Below are positions 34,215 to 42,032 of a stretch of 64,000 nt of DNA, one piece after another (position 1 is the stretch's first letter; each line of letters begins with the position of its first letter). The DNA lies in NCBI RefSeq assembly GCF_016908415.1, contig NZ_JAFBDW010000005.1:220722-284721 (forward strand), given 5' to 3'. This DNA comes from Caldicoprobacter guelmensis. GTDB lineage: Bacteria; Bacillota; Clostridia; Caldicoprobacterales; Caldicoprobacteraceae. The notes under the pieces were generated by a model. It was not told the origin of the DNA and made no database searches. It was given only the letters and a program-made list of their open reading frames with translations. The position numbers were made by a program, and so were the translations under genes.

Positions 34215-34502
34215 ATGAATTCTCAAATAAACTTTACGTCTAATCCAAAATTTGTACAAGCTCTATCGGAAGGCTATAAGACAGATAAGATGACTTTGGA
34301 CGAGGTTTTATTGCGCCATTATCACATCAAAAAGGTCCTGCAATCTATACTGAGCGAGGATGAACTTAATCTTTTAGACAGAATTCTTGTTGAACAAAAG
34401 GTAAGAAGAGAACTATTAGGAGAAGCTAACTCAGAACAAGGAGTCTTTGAAAGTTTATATGAAAAGCTCCATGGGCCGATATGGGAAAAATACGAAGATT
34501 AA
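34215..34502 (+). CDS. Hypothetical phage protein
   Basis: The 95-residue acidic, mostly helical protein (KFVQALSEGYKTDKMTLDEVLLRHYHIKKVLQSILSEDELNLLDRILVEQKV) follows AAAGGGGAGGAG. I do not recognise a family. Its position between the switch and the replication gene suggests an early function. Confidence 0.6.
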   Translation: MNSQINFTSNPKFVQALSEGYKTDKMTLDEVLLRHYHIKKVLQSILSEDELNLLDRILVEQKVRRELLGEANSEQGVFESLYEKLHGPIWEKYED

Positions 34503-34517
34503 ATGAGGGGAAAAATC

Positions 34518-34674
34518 ATGGCAAAACAACATAAAACGAAATGTCCATTTTTTCTATCACTTACGAGCTGAAAGACTAGAATTTTGTGAAAAATCGGTTA
34601 GAATGGCACATTACCAAAACAAATGCTCATCTGATTTTGAAACTTGTACTATGTACAGGGCTTTAAATAAGTAG
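34518..34674 (+). pseudogene. Small cysteine-rich protein gene with a one-base frameshift
   Basis: ATG 34518 follows GAGGGG and reads MAKQHKTKCPFF, then hits a stop after 17 codons. If one T is dropped from the six-T run at 34548-34553, the frame continues FFYHLRAERLEFCEKSVRMAHYQNKCSSDFETCTMYRALNK and ends at 34674. The result is a coherent 50-odd-residue protein with four cysteines (C-x-F...C...C-x6-C) like small phage zinc-binding proteins. This may be a real mutation, slippage, or a sequencing error in the homopolymer. Confidence 0.5.
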
Positions 34675-34710
34675 TTAACTAAAAACCTTTAAGAAGAGGG
34701 TGTTAAGAAG

Positions 34711-34875
34711 ATGATGAATAATTATTTAGAGCAGTTAGAGAGAATAAGGGATTTAAAATATAGGATTTATGAATTTCTTTATCCTCCAGATGAAAGAGTG
34801 ATTACAGTTGAGAAGGTAGCGGATTGGTGCTTAGAGTTATGTGAGATACTTGAAGAGCTTGTTAAAGATGAGTGA
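34711..34875 (+). CDS. Small acidic helical protein
   Basis: ATG 34711 opens a 54-residue frame (MMNNYLEQLERIRDLKYRIYEFLYPPDERVITVEKVADWCLELCEILEELVKDE) preceded by AAGAAGAGGG. It is acidic and helical with no recognised domain. It is the last small gene before the replication protein. Confidence 0.5.
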   Translation: MMNNYLEQLERIRDLKYRIYEFLYPPDERVITVEKVADWCLELCEILEELVKDE

Positions 34876-34928
34876 TATTGTCCCATCTATAAAAAAGCTA
34901 TCGAAAATCTAATCAAAGGATGATAGAC

Positions 34929-35894
34929 ATGAATTACATAAAGCAGATCAACGCTTTTTACGACTGGCTCGAAACAAATTCTCTGTCTCTATCCGCTATT
35001 GCATTATGGCATGCTCTTATGCACATATGCAATAAAACAGGATGGGCAACGGAATTTGCTGTAGCCACGTCGGTACTTAGTATTAAAACAGGTTTGTCAG
35101 ATAGAGCGATTCGTAATGCCAGGAATGAACTTAAACAAAAAGGCAGGATTGATTGGAGACCCCGCAAAGGTAATCAATCAGCTATATATACCATTATTCC
35201 TTTCCCGGAAGATTTGACGGAAATATATTCCGACAACCGTTCCGGCAATCATACCGGCAATCGTTCCGACAAATATTTGTCGGAAATAAATTCCGACAAT
35301 CATTCCGGAAACTGTTCCGGAAACCATTCCGGGAACTGTTCCGGCAATCATTCCGCATTATATAAACTAAACGAAACTAAACGAAATATAAATAATAATG
35401 ACGACGACGTCTATATTATTAGTAACAGCCAGCCCAAAACTGTAAACGACAATGACCCTCTGGTGTTTTATCAGCAGAACGTAGGTCCTTTAACGCCATT
35501 TGTGGTTGATCTCGTCAACGAATACAGAAAAGAACTCCCTGACGATCTGATCGTTGAGGCACTTAAACTGGCAATAAAGAACAATGCAAGAAACCTGAGA
35601 TATGTGGAAAAAATTTTACTCTCATGGCTTGACAGAGGCATTCGCTCACTAGATGACTATAAGCGTCATGAGGCAGAATGGGAAAACAGAAAGGCAGGCC
35701 AGGAGACGAGCAATGGGCAGGAAAGAAAATACAGCACAGAAGAGATAGAAGGTGCAATAAGGTACATCAAGAAAAAAATCAAGGGATACGAGGGCAATAA
35801 CGTAATTGAATACATCCACACCTTAGGTTACCCGGACGAGGTGGTCGAAAATGCAATAAAAATCATGATTGAGAGGGGTGAACTGGCAGTATGA
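34929..35894 (+). CDS. DnaD-like replication initiator/organizer
   Basis: The N-terminal winged helix (KQINAFYDWLETNSLSLSAIALWHALMHICNKTG, LSIKTGLSDRAIRNARNELKQKGRIDWRPRKGNQSAIYTI) and C-terminal DnaD domain (VFYQQNVGPLTPFVVDLVNEYRKELPDDLIVEALKLAIKNNARNLRYVEKILLSWLDRGI) match phage replisome organisers that load the helicase at theta origins. Between them (residues about 100-143) is a low-complexity SDNHSGNCSGNHSGN stretch encoded by 12-bp iterons. ATG 34929, eight bases after AAAGGA, is the likely start (321 residues). It overlaps the next gene by ATGA. Confidence 0.85.
   Translation: MNYIKQINAFYDWLETNSLSLSAIALWHALMHICNKTGWATEFAVATSVLSIKTGLSDRAIRNARNELKQKGRIDWRPRKGNQSAIYTIIPFPEDLTEIYSDNRSGNHTGNRSDKYLSEINSDNHSGNCSGNHSGNCSGNHSALYKLNETKRNINNNDDDVYIISNSQPKTVNDNDPLVFYQQNVGPLTPFVVDLVNEYRKELPDDLIVEALKLAIKNNARNLRYVEKILLSWLDRGIRSLDDYKRHEAEWENRKAGQETSNGQERKYSTEEIEGAIRYIKKKIKGYEGNNVIEYIHTLGYPDEVVENAIKIMIERGELAV
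35228..35356 (+). repeat. 12-bp iteron array inside the replication gene (candidate origin)
   Basis: Nine full 12-base units follow the pattern TTCCGRMAAYYR (for example TTCCGACAACCG, TTCCGGCAATCA, TTCCGGAAACTG). There are four from 35228 to 35275, then a 15-base variant containing the inverted unit TTTGTCGGAAATAAA, then five from 35291 to 35350, and a partial unit ending at 35356. The period keeps the frame. Origins of this type lie inside phage initiator genes such as lambda O. Confidence 0.75.
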
Positions 35895-36346
35895 AATTCA
35901 GAGTTATTCCTCTTTCGTTACGGGAAGCAAACGAATTTGTTGAAAAATATCATCGACATCACAAGAAAGTCCAAGGTCATAAGTTTTCGATAGGCGCAGT
36001 AAATGAAAACGGGGAATTATGTGGTGTAGCTATAGTGGGTCGCCCAGTCGCAAGGTTGCTGGACGATGGTTTCACTCTAGAAGTCACTAGATTGTGTACT
36101 AACGGTACTAAAAATGTTTGTTCATTTTTGTATGCCGCATGTAGAAGGATAGCACGTGAAATGGGATATAAGAGATTAATAACCTATGTATTAGAGTCAG
36201 AATCTGGAACATCGTTGAAAGCCGCAGGTTGGAAATGTGTTGGACTAGCAGGTGGGGGAACGTGGAACAGACCCAATATAGGTCGTTACAGAGAAGATAA
36301 ACATCCTATTTGCAGAAAAATTAGGTGGGAGGTGAATTTAGCATGA
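35891..36346 (+). CDS. XF1762-like GNAT-type phage protein
   Basis: The 151-residue protein (FRVIPLSLREANEFVEKYHRHHKKVQGHKFSIGAVNENGELCGVAIVGRPVARLLDDGFTLEVTRLCTNGTKN...) matches the XF1762 family found in phages and plasmids, with an acetyltransferase-like core. The substrate is unknown. It overlaps the replication gene upstream and the zinc-ribbon gene downstream, so it belongs to the same operon. Confidence 0.75.
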   Translation: MKFRVIPLSLREANEFVEKYHRHHKKVQGHKFSIGAVNENGELCGVAIVGRPVARLLDDGFTLEVTRLCTNGTKNVCSFLYAACRRIAREMGYKRLITYVLESESGTSLKAAGWKCVGLAGGGTWNRPNIGRYREDKHPICRKIRWEVNLA

Positions 36347-36765
36347 GCATGTCAGCTATTGGAGAATGCATGGATCTTGAATCTTTAAAATCAACGTTTC
36401 AAAGTTTAGAGGGAAGAAATTATGATGAACGTAAATGTATTATATGTGGCTCAATTGTGAAATTTTATGATGATGAGTATAAAAAACCATGTAAGAGATG
36501 TGGAACAATGGTTTTCTTAAAGATTGAAAAACCTAAAATTAAAAGGCAAATAAAATGTTGGGTGTGCATGGATAAAGGCATAGTGCAATTCCCTATTCAG
36601 GCTGATAATAAGATATATTATTACGTTGCCCGGTGTAATTGCCCGGCTGGCATGAAGTATCCTTCCACAATTCCTTTGTTAGCCCAATGTGAAATGGCCC
36701 CAAGGGAGGAATTTATAGAGCTCGAAAACAGAAAAACTTGTGCCCCGGACACCGTCCTGGTGTAG
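36343..36765 (+). CDS. Zinc-ribbon protein of unknown function
   Basis: ATG 36343, eight bases after GGGAGGTG, gives 140 residues. Cysteine pairs CIIC...CKRC (residues about 33-55) and CWVC...CNC (about 69-95) suggest two zinc sites. No catalytic motif was seen. It overlaps the previous stop by ATGA. Confidence 0.65.
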   Translation: MSMSAIGECMDLESLKSTFQSLEGRNYDERKCIICGSIVKFYDDEYKKPCKRCGTMVFLKIEKPKIKRQIKCWVCMDKGIVQFPIQADNKIYYYVARCNCPAGMKYPSTIPLLAQCEMAPREEFIELENRKTCAPDTVLV

Positions 36766-36790
36766 GAAGGCCAGATAAGGGAGTGAAAGC

Positions 36791-37159
36791 ATGAACAAAA
36801 TATATTTTGCTTATGTTGATGAGGATATGGGAGGAACATATATATCTGCTCCAAATTTGAGAGAGGCGAAGAAACTTGCGCTTACCGTGGAATGTATTTA
36901 CGAATATATGGACAGTTATATTGATTTAAAGTGTCATTGCGTGAGGGATGATGATGGGAAGATAAAAAAGACAAGCTTGCCGACTAAAGTTTTAACGGTA
37001 GAAGAAATATTGCAAGAGAGATGCCATTGGTGGGATTGTGACAAATGTGGGCAATCAGAATATTTTGAATATGCTGGTACTGGGGAAGATGGTTTTACTG
37101 ATTATTGTAAGTGTCCTGAATGCGGAGAAGTATTTTATATCCCATATGCTGGATTATAA
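36791..37159 (+). CDS. Zinc-binding hypothetical protein
   Basis: The 122-residue protein has a DRxxGxx-free N-terminal half (IYFAYVDEDMGGTYISAPNLREAKKLAL) and a C-terminal rubredoxin-like knuckle pair (WDCDKCGQSEYFEY...CKCPECGEVFYIPYAGL). It follows GGGAGTGAAAGC. The function is unknown. Confidence 0.62.
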   Translation: MNKIYFAYVDEDMGGTYISAPNLREAKKLALTVECIYEYMDSYIDLKCHCVRDDDGKIKKTSLPTKVLTVEEILQERCHWWDCDKCGQSEYFEYAGTGEDGFTDYCKCPECGEVFYIPYAGL

Positions 37160-37221
37160 CGGAGCTTGTTAAGCAAAGAAGTTAGTAAAACAGATATAAA
37201 TAAAATTTGGGGGTTAAACTA

Positions 37222-37413
37222 ATGTACAGAAAAATTTGTCCATACTGTAACAATGCATCTTATAGCTCTTATAGAGAGGGTTTGTGGATCTGCCCTCATT
37301 GCCACATGGATATTACTGAAATAGTTGGCGCAGATGAAAATGTCTGTGACGAGCATAAAGGGGAAAGGGGTGAATTAGATGCCTTCATTGACAGAAAAGG
37401 CAGATGTTTTTAA
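37222..37413 (+). CDS. Small zinc-ribbon protein
   Basis: ATG 37222 follows TTGGGGG and gives 63 residues with one zinc ribbon (CPYCNNASYSSYREGLWICPHCHMD) and a charged tail. It overlaps the late-regulator gene by 35 bases in another frame. Confidence 0.6.
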   Translation: MYRKICPYCNNASYSSYREGLWICPHCHMDITEIVGADENVCDEHKGERGELDAFIDRKGRCF

Positions 37414-37711
37414 CGCTATAGAGTACGTGGAAGATATCTTAAAAAATTGGGATATATACAAGTTGATAATTGAGGATGTGGGTAATTATCCAGGAATAGA
37501 AAAGTACAAAAAAGTAGCCTATATCATGAAATGTATTGAAAATATGCAGGAATTTCTTACAAAAAAGGAATGTACTTACATTGAATTGAGGTATTTTAAA
37601 AAGAAAAGCTATCAAGAGATAGCTAAAAAATTAAACGTTACGCCCCGAACTGTAGCGAACTGGCGAATACGAATACTATATAAGATTGCCAAGCGTGGCG
37701 CACTAATATAA
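37379..37711 (+). CDS. Sigma-region-4-like late regulator (ArpU/RinA-like)
   Basis: The 110-residue protein ends in a sigma-70 region 4-type helix-turn-helix: FLTKKECTYIELRYFKKKSYQEIAKKLNVTPRTVANWRIRILYKIAKRG. Start ATG 37379 follows AAAGGGG. Proteins of this size and position, between replication and structural genes, activate late transcription in Firmicutes phages. The structural block starts 135 bases downstream. Confidence 0.72.
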   Translation: MPSLTEKADVFNAIEYVEDILKNWDIYKLIIEDVGNYPGIEKYKKVAYIMKCIENMQEFLTKKECTYIELRYFKKKSYQEIAKKLNVTPRTVANWRIRILYKIAKRGALI

Positions 37712-37736
37712 ACATATACTGTTTACATTAAACTGA

Positions 37737-37776
37737 TGCAACGTTTTTTACAACATTGCATTTTTATTTCATTTTG
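37737..37776 (+). terminator. Hairpin between replication and structural operons
   Basis: TGCAACGTT and AACATTGCA pair with one mismatch, and the 3' arm runs into TTTTTATTTCATTTT. It probably ends the early operon. The remaining bases to 37846 should contain the late promoter, but I saw no consensus. Confidence 0.5.
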
Positions 37777-37845
37777 CCTTCATTTTTGTTTCATTTTTAA
37801 GCATTTAAAAAGGTTTTTATGTTACCTTAAAAACGGTGATCGAGT

Positions 37846-37995
37846 ATGGAGATCGTTACTCCCAGCGGGATTTTTAAGATACTGCAAAATGCCAGTTTCG
37901 GCGAACTTTTAATTGCCATAATACTTGTAGTTTTCCTTGTAGTATTTGTTATGTACTTTATTTGGCGTGTAGCCTGTCGGGAAGGGTGGCTGTGA
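37846..37995 (+). CDS. Small single-span membrane protein 1 of the phage-like element
   Basis: The 49-residue frame (MEIVTPSGIFKILQNASFGELL, membrane span IAIILVVFLVVFVMYFIWRV, basic tail) is the first of six tiny membrane-protein genes in a row. Its stop overlaps the next ATG (TGATG). The shape, a short N-terminus, one span and a basic C-terminus, is that of filamentous-phage coat proteins. Confidence 0.65.
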   Translation: MEIVTPSGIFKILQNASFGELLIAIILVVFLVVFVMYFIWRVACREGWL

Positions 37996-38126
37996 TGATT
38001 GTACCGCAATGGCCGGTTTTTGATTTTATGACACTTGCAAAGCTATATATGGCCATCATCTTTATACCAGCTTTAATAATGATTGTACTAGGTAGATTGC
38101 CACTCTTCAAATTCTTCAGGAGGTAA
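37995..38126 (+). CDS. Small single-span membrane protein 2
   Basis: The 43-residue frame (MIVPQWPVFDFMTLAKL, span YMAIIFIPALIMIVLG, tail RLPLFKFFRR) overlaps the previous stop by one base and ends in a basic tail. The AGGAGG encoded at its 3' end serves as ribosome site for the next gene. Confidence 0.6.
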   Translation: MIVPQWPVFDFMTLAKLYMAIIFIPALIMIVLGRLPLFKFFRR

Positions 38127-38134
38127 CAAATGCA

Positions 38135-38263
38135 GTGCAGTTATTTATTGAATTCTTAAAATGGTTTTTCTCTTTTCCGTTGTTGATAAAGCTGGTTTTT
38201 GGGGTGGCAATATCAATAAGTTTACCCGTTGCTTTATTAACCGTTACGGGGAGGCTAAAATAG
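38135..38263 (+). CDS. Small single-span membrane protein 3
   Basis: GTG 38135, 11 bases after AGGAGG, opens a 42-residue frame (QLFIEFLKWFFSFPLLIKLVFGVAISISL..., then LLTVTGRLK). Its stop TAG directly abuts the next ATG. ATG 38130 has better spacing but gives only nine codons. The call rests on layout and hydrophobicity. Confidence 0.5.
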   Translation: MQLFIEFLKWFFSFPLLIKLVFGVAISISLPVALLTVTGRLK

Positions 38264-38416
38264 ATGAGCTTTACAGTGAATATGGATGAAGTGTTACAGC
38301 AGTTTGCAAATGTGTTTGGCTCTTTATCGCCCCTGGTGTGGCCCTTCGTGGGAGCAACGTTGGCGCTCTTTGTGTTTGGTGGCTTACTGACGTTGTTCCG
38401 TAGGTGGAGCAGGTGA
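38264..38416 (+). CDS. Small single-span membrane protein 4 (coat-protein-like)
   Basis: The 50-residue protein has an amphipathic N-terminus (MSFTVNMDEVLQQFANVFGSLS), one span (LVWPFVGATLALFVFGGLLTL) and a basic end (FRRWSR). This is the layout of a mature pVIII-type major coat protein without a signal peptide. Confidence 0.65.
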   Translation: MSFTVNMDEVLQQFANVFGSLSPLVWPFVGATLALFVFGGLLTLFRRWSR

Positions 38417-38421
38417 TATGA

Positions 38422-38589
38422 GTGCCACATTTGGAACTTAACTATAACATAGCCGATTTTTATCAGGTAATTGAAGATTTATTAAATGCATTTGGCCCAA
38501 TACTGTATTTTGTGATTGGAGTGGGTTTAGCTGTATTAGTTATCAGCGGGATAGCGCACATAATCGCCCGAATACGGGGTGATGAGTAA
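38422..38589 (+). CDS. Small single-span membrane protein 5 (coat-protein-like)
   Basis: GTG 38422 opens a 55-residue frame: an acidic amphipathic N-terminus (HLELNYNIADFYQVIEDLLNAFG), span ILYFVIGVGLAVLVISGIAHI, tail IARIRGDE. It shares the fold pattern of proteins 4 and 6 and may be a paralogue. Confidence 0.6.
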   Translation: MPHLELNYNIADFYQVIEDLLNAFGPILYFVIGVGLAVLVISGIAHIIARIRGDE

Positions 38590-38624
38590 TACAAAAAATT
38601 TATTGAAAGGAGTGTTTAAATCTT

Positions 38625-38792
38625 ATGGAGACCACCGGATTGGCACTTAATATCAATGTTGCAGATGTGTTTAATTACATTAGCCAGCTATTTACTGCTT
38701 ATTGGCCCTTGCTGGCATTTGGTTTAGGCGTGCTGGCGTTCCCAATGATTGTAGGAGCCGCTAAGTCGATAATCTCCAGCAGGAGACGATAA
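38625..38792 (+). CDS. Probable major coat protein (small membrane protein 6)
   Basis: The 55-residue protein has an N-terminal amphipathic helix (GLALNINVADVFNYISQLFTAYW), one span (LLAFGLGVLAFPMIVGAA) and a basic tail (KSIISSRRR). It has the strongest ribosome site of the series (GAAAGGAGTG) and is followed at once by a perfect terminator. That is the setting expected for the most abundant virion protein. The motif NI-ADVFNYI echoes protein 5 (NIADFYQVI). Confidence 0.7.
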   Translation: METTGLALNINVADVFNYISQLFTAYWPLLAFGLGVLAFPMIVGAAKSIISSRRR

Positions 38793-38802
38793 TCTAAAGA
38801 AG

Positions 38803-38826
38803 CCCCTGCAGAGCAGGGGTTTTTCT
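38803..38826 (+). terminator. Terminator after the coat-protein block
   Basis: CCCCTGC and GCAGGGG form a perfect seven-base stem with loop AGA, followed by TTTTTCT. It separates highly expressed small proteins from the surface-protein genes. Confidence 0.85.
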
Positions 38827-38849
38827 CTAACCGGAGGTTGCAACAAATT

Positions 38850-40241
38850 ATGAAATATAAGGTATTCGGTCTTGTATTGTTATTATTTTTTAGTATTCCT
38901 CTGTCAGTTTCACAAGCTGTAGAGGCTGACATTATAAAGACAGCAGGATACATCGGAGCGGAGGCCCAGGACGGGACACCGGGATACTCTGAAATAGTTA
39001 ACCTTTGGAACTATTTCGAGAATATTCAGAATGTAGGAGTAAATTACATAAAAATTGGCGGTGTAGAGGGCCGGGGAGCTTTGGTCCTTAGGCTTGATGC
39101 GTGGAATGAGCCAATGGGATACATGAACTTACCCGCAAATCCTGGCGATCCTGATCTAGGGGAACTTGAAATTTGGGACACCTTTATGGGGTGCAGGGCT
39201 TTCCAGCTTAGGGTAGACAAAGGTAGATTGTTTTTTATGGAAATGAGTGGCCAGGTGGTTATGAATGATGGGACTACAAAGACGTTTAAGATACTATTTG
39301 AGGGGGAACCATCCATTCCTAATGAACCAACCGAACCACCAGGACCTATTCAGAACGTTAGGGCCGAGGTCCAGGGAGACAATATAATTGTGAAATGGGA
39401 TCCTGATCCTAATGCTGAAGGTTATAGGGTGATAATTAACGATAATCAAACAATAGACGTTGGTAATAATACAAGCTATACCTTTACACCTGTTCCAGGC
39501 CAGCCATATGAGATTGAAGTGGTGGGATATAACAAGCTGGGAGAATCGCCAAGGACCCAGCCCATAACAGTGATCCGACCGGAGGACCCATCGGTTATAA
39601 TAGTGCAACCACCGGATGTAAATATCCCTGTACCATTGCCGGTATATTTCCCAGACGTGCCGCCACCACCTTCACCACCACCGGTAAATCCTTATCCATC
39701 ACCAAGTAACTATATACCAAGCAATGCGAATAATTATAAACCTAGTTTTGATCCGTCCCAGTATATACCCAGAGAATATAACCCGTCCCTGGACGGGGAT
39801 ATTGAGAGATATAATCCTCCACCGTTAAGTATTCCGGAACCAGTACCTTCACCGGAACCATTGCCGACTATTCCGGATCCTGTGATTATGCCACATGATG
39901 ACCCTATACCGATCCAGGAACCCAGGGAGATCCAAGCTCCGATAATGCCGCAGGAACCGAAACAACAGGAGGTGCCTATGACGGTAGAACAGCCCAGACA
40001 GATTGATCCTGTAATTATAGAACCACCCAGATCCCAGACAGGATATCAGGTCCAGCCCCCTAGACAACAAACAGGATACCAGGTACAACCGCCGAGGCAA
40101 CAAACGGGATACCAGATGCAACCACCCAGACAAATAGATCTGGTAACAATGGATCCACCCAGAGAACTTACGGGGTATGAGATGCAACCACCAAGGGAGG
40201 TGGATCCGCCAAGAGAGATGGATCCGCCATTAACACCATAA
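38850..40241 (+). CDS. Secreted fibronectin-type-III protein with proline-rich repeats
   Basis: ATG 38850 gives 463 residues with a signal peptide (KYKVFGLVLLLFFSIPLSVSQAVEA). A beta-rich domain follows, then one fibronectin-type-III domain (about residues 166-247, PGPIQNVRAEVQGDNIIVKWDPDPNAEGYRV). The last 200 residues are rich in Pro, Gln and Arg, including three to four near copies of an 11-residue unit (QTGYQVQPPRQ) at about 40038-40190. There is no C-terminal membrane anchor. It may be a tail-tip or adsorption-type virion protein. Confidence 0.7.
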   Translation: MKYKVFGLVLLLFFSIPLSVSQAVEADIIKTAGYIGAEAQDGTPGYSEIVNLWNYFENIQNVGVNYIKIGGVEGRGALVLRLDAWNEPMGYMNLPANPGDPDLGELEIWDTFMGCRAFQLRVDKGRLFFMEMSGQVVMNDGTTKTFKILFEGEPSIPNEPTEPPGPIQNVRAEVQGDNIIVKWDPDPNAEGYRVIINDNQTIDVGNNTSYTFTPVPGQPYEIEVVGYNKLGESPRTQPITVIRPEDPSVIIVQPPDVNIPVPLPVYFPDVPPPPSPPPVNPYPSPSNYIPSNANNYKPSFDPSQYIPREYNPSLDGDIERYNPPPLSIPEPVPSPEPLPTIPDPVIMPHDDPIPIQEPREIQAPIMPQEPKQQEVPMTVEQPRQIDPVIIEPPRSQTGYQVQPPRQQTGYQVQPPRQQTGYQMQPPRQIDLVTMDPPRELTGYEMQPPREVDPPREMDPPLTP

Positions 40242-40254
40242 AAAGGGTGAGAGT

Positions 40255-41001
40255 ATGAGGAAGATAATAGTTTTACTGCTTATTTTGCTTGTAATACCCT
40301 ATTCCACATATGCAGAAGGGGAGCCAACGGGAACTATTACAACAGATACCGTACCCATGAGACCGTTAAATTTGCGTTATGTAAATGTAACGCCAACAAG
40401 TGTAACCTTAACCTGGGATGACAATATGGGGTATGATGCAGTAACTAATTACAATATTTATGTTAACGGTATGAAAGTAGGATCTACTGAAGTTTCTAGC
40501 TATACAGTATCCAACCTTCAACCAGGGAAGATGTACACCTTTGAAGTAACCGCAGTAAATTACTATGGTGAATCTTTCGCCAGCGATCCGGTACGTGTTA
40601 TCACCCCTAAAGAACCAGTAGAGGCCCCTAAAGAGTTAAGGGCCATAAACATAACGGATAAAACAGCATTGATTACCTGGCAGGGTGAAGGATTTTATGA
40701 GATATACCTTAACGATCAGCTATTAGGAACTACAAACAGAAACGAATATCTTCTAGAGGGATTGGAGCCAGGCAAGAGTTATAGGGTTAAAGTTTGTTCC
40801 GCAGAAGATAGCAATTTATACACAATTCTTGATTTTACAACCGGCCAGGCCATAGATGAATTCAGTCTAGAAACGATCGTAAATAAGGGTTTTGAGTATA
40901 TTCAGGGAATGGGACCTTATCTGGCTGTAGTTTTAGGTATTGCATTGGGTTTTGTGCTTATAGATAAGGTTTGGGACGCTTTTTATAGATTGGTGGAGTG
41001 A
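40255..41001 (+). CDS. Fibronectin-type-III minor coat/adsorption protein with C-terminal anchor
   Basis: The 248-residue protein has a signal peptide (KIIVLLLILLVIPYSTYAEG), two fibronectin-type-III domains (about 33-120 and 121-198) and one C-terminal span (GPYLAVVLGIALGFVLIDKVW). The order signal, binding domains, C-terminal anchor is that of filamentous-phage pIII. ATG 40255 follows AAAAGGGTGAG. Confidence 0.72.
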   Translation: MRKIIVLLLILLVIPYSTYAEGEPTGTITTDTVPMRPLNLRYVNVTPTSVTLTWDDNMGYDAVTNYNIYVNGMKVGSTEVSSYTVSNLQPGKMYTFEVTAVNYYGESFASDPVRVITPKEPVEAPKELRAINITDKTALITWQGEGFYEIYLNDQLLGTTNRNEYLLEGLEPGKSYRVKVCSAEDSNLYTILDFTTGQAIDEFSLETIVNKGFEYIQGMGPYLAVVLGIALGFVLIDKVWDAFYRLVE

Positions 41002-41007
41002 TGAAGA

Positions 41008-41502
41008 TTGTTTGATTATTTGGGAGGGCTTTTTTATTCGATTATAAGCTGGTTTGGCAGTAAATTGGATGCTTTGGGCAACTTTATAGGTGGTCTAATT
41101 GGTAGGTTAGGAGACTTCCTGGGGAATGTACTTAAAAATGCCTTTGATGTGCTTATTAGGGTTTTAGGTTTCTTTCTGTCTCCAGTGCTGGCAATAATAT
41201 TAGGCATAGTGTTTTTTATACAGCAGGTAATGAATATTGCGATACTTATAATACGTATAATAGCAAGGCTTTTTCAAATTGCCGGCCAGCTTATAGGGGA
41301 AGTGTTTGGAGCTTTGTATGGGTTGAATTACACTGGATCTACTTCTCACTATGTTTTACCTAATGCTTACCAGTCAGGATTTATGGCCATTATAAACTTT
41401 ATGGATCAGACAGGATTATCAAAAATTGCCTTGATTTTGGCCTTTTTTATATGGATCATGACAGCTTATGCTGTAGTGAAAATCATATCCAACCGGGAAT
41501 GA
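41008..41502 (+). CDS. Multi-span membrane protein (pVI-like candidate)
   Basis: TTG 41008 follows GGTGGAG and gives 164 residues. An amphipathic Gly/Leu-rich N-terminus (SWFGSKLDALGNFIGGLIGRLGDFLGNVL) is followed by two or three membrane spans (VLGFFLSPVLAIILGIVFFIQQVMNIAILIIRII, KIALILAFFIWIMTAYAVV). Its position after the pIII-like gene matches pVI in filamentous-phage maps. Homology itself cannot be judged by eye. Confidence 0.6.
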   Translation: MFDYLGGLFYSIISWFGSKLDALGNFIGGLIGRLGDFLGNVLKNAFDVLIRVLGFFLSPVLAIILGIVFFIQQVMNIAILIIRIIARLFQIAGQLIGEVFGALYGLNYTGSTSHYVLPNAYQSGFMAIINFMDQTGLSKIALILAFFIWIMTAYAVVKIISNRE

Positions 41503-41520
41503 TGTGGAGATGATTTAAGG

Positions 41521-41808
41521 ATGTTAGATAATGTTTTACCGACAGTACAAAAGTTTATACTTCAGATATTTTATCCCGTTACTAGCTATTTAAATTCAGC
41601 TCTGCAGTACCTGGATCAGGTCCAACTCCAGCCGGCCAGGGCATTAAGGTTGGACTACTTCCTAGGTCCCGTATCCATGCTGGGACCCGAATGGCGTGCC
41701 CTGGTAGGCGCAGTAATAGGTTGTCTCTTAATCCTATTTACTGCTTTTGTAGTCAGGGGGATATACAATTTGTACCTGTTATTTAAAAGTGGCGTGAAAT
41801 GGTGGTAA
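41521..41808 (+). CDS. Membrane protein with one C-terminal span
   Basis: The 95-residue protein has a hydrophobic N-terminal helix (VQKFILQIFYPVTSYLNSALQYL) and a clear span (ALVGAVIGCLLILFTAFVVRGIYNLYLLF). The ribosome site is weak (GGAGATG). It is probably part of the virion or assembly complex. Confidence 0.55.
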   Translation: MLDNVLPTVQKFILQIFYPVTSYLNSALQYLDQVQLQPARALRLDYFLGPVSMLGPEWRALVGAVIGCLLILFTAFVVRGIYNLYLLFKSGVKWW

Positions 41809-41814
41809 ATATGT

Positions 41815-41907
41815 CTTTCATATTTGCCTTATAACGGGATTTTTAGAGGTGGGTAATAGTTTTATATTACCTACCCTGAAAAAATCGCTCTAAAGCCAAA
41901 TATGAAA
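41815..41907. repeat. 93-base dyad repeat, copy A
   Basis: The outer arms TTTCATATTTG and CAAATATGAAA are inverted, and the centre GGTAATAgttttaTATTACC is a second nested dyad. Copy B (45315-45407) has the same arms, centre and length in direct orientation, exactly 3,500 bases away. It lies between two gene groups. Confidence 0.75.
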
Positions 41908-41927
41908 ACCGATAAAAGGGAGGTTTC

Positions 41928-42032
41928 ATGATGGTATTCTCATACTTTTTCCAAGCGGCGATGGGTGTAGGCTTTGCCTTTGCTTTAATCTCTATTCCGT
42001 ACATTATGATTTACAGGAGGTTGAAGAAATGA
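41928..42032 (+). CDS. Tiny membrane protein
   Basis: The 34-residue frame (MMVFSYFFQAAMGVGFAFALISIPYIMIYRRLKK) has one span and a basic end. GGGAGG lies four bases before ATG 41928 and seven before ATG 41931; the second is the better start. It overlaps the next gene by ATGA. It is similar in size to pVII/pIX-like proteins. Confidence 0.5.
   Translation: MMVFSYFFQAAMGVGFAFALISIPYIMIYRRLKK

Noticed and set aside
35228..35356. CRISPR array suggested by regular repeats
   Set aside because: The units are 12 bp and directly tandem without spacers, and are translated in frame inside the replication gene.
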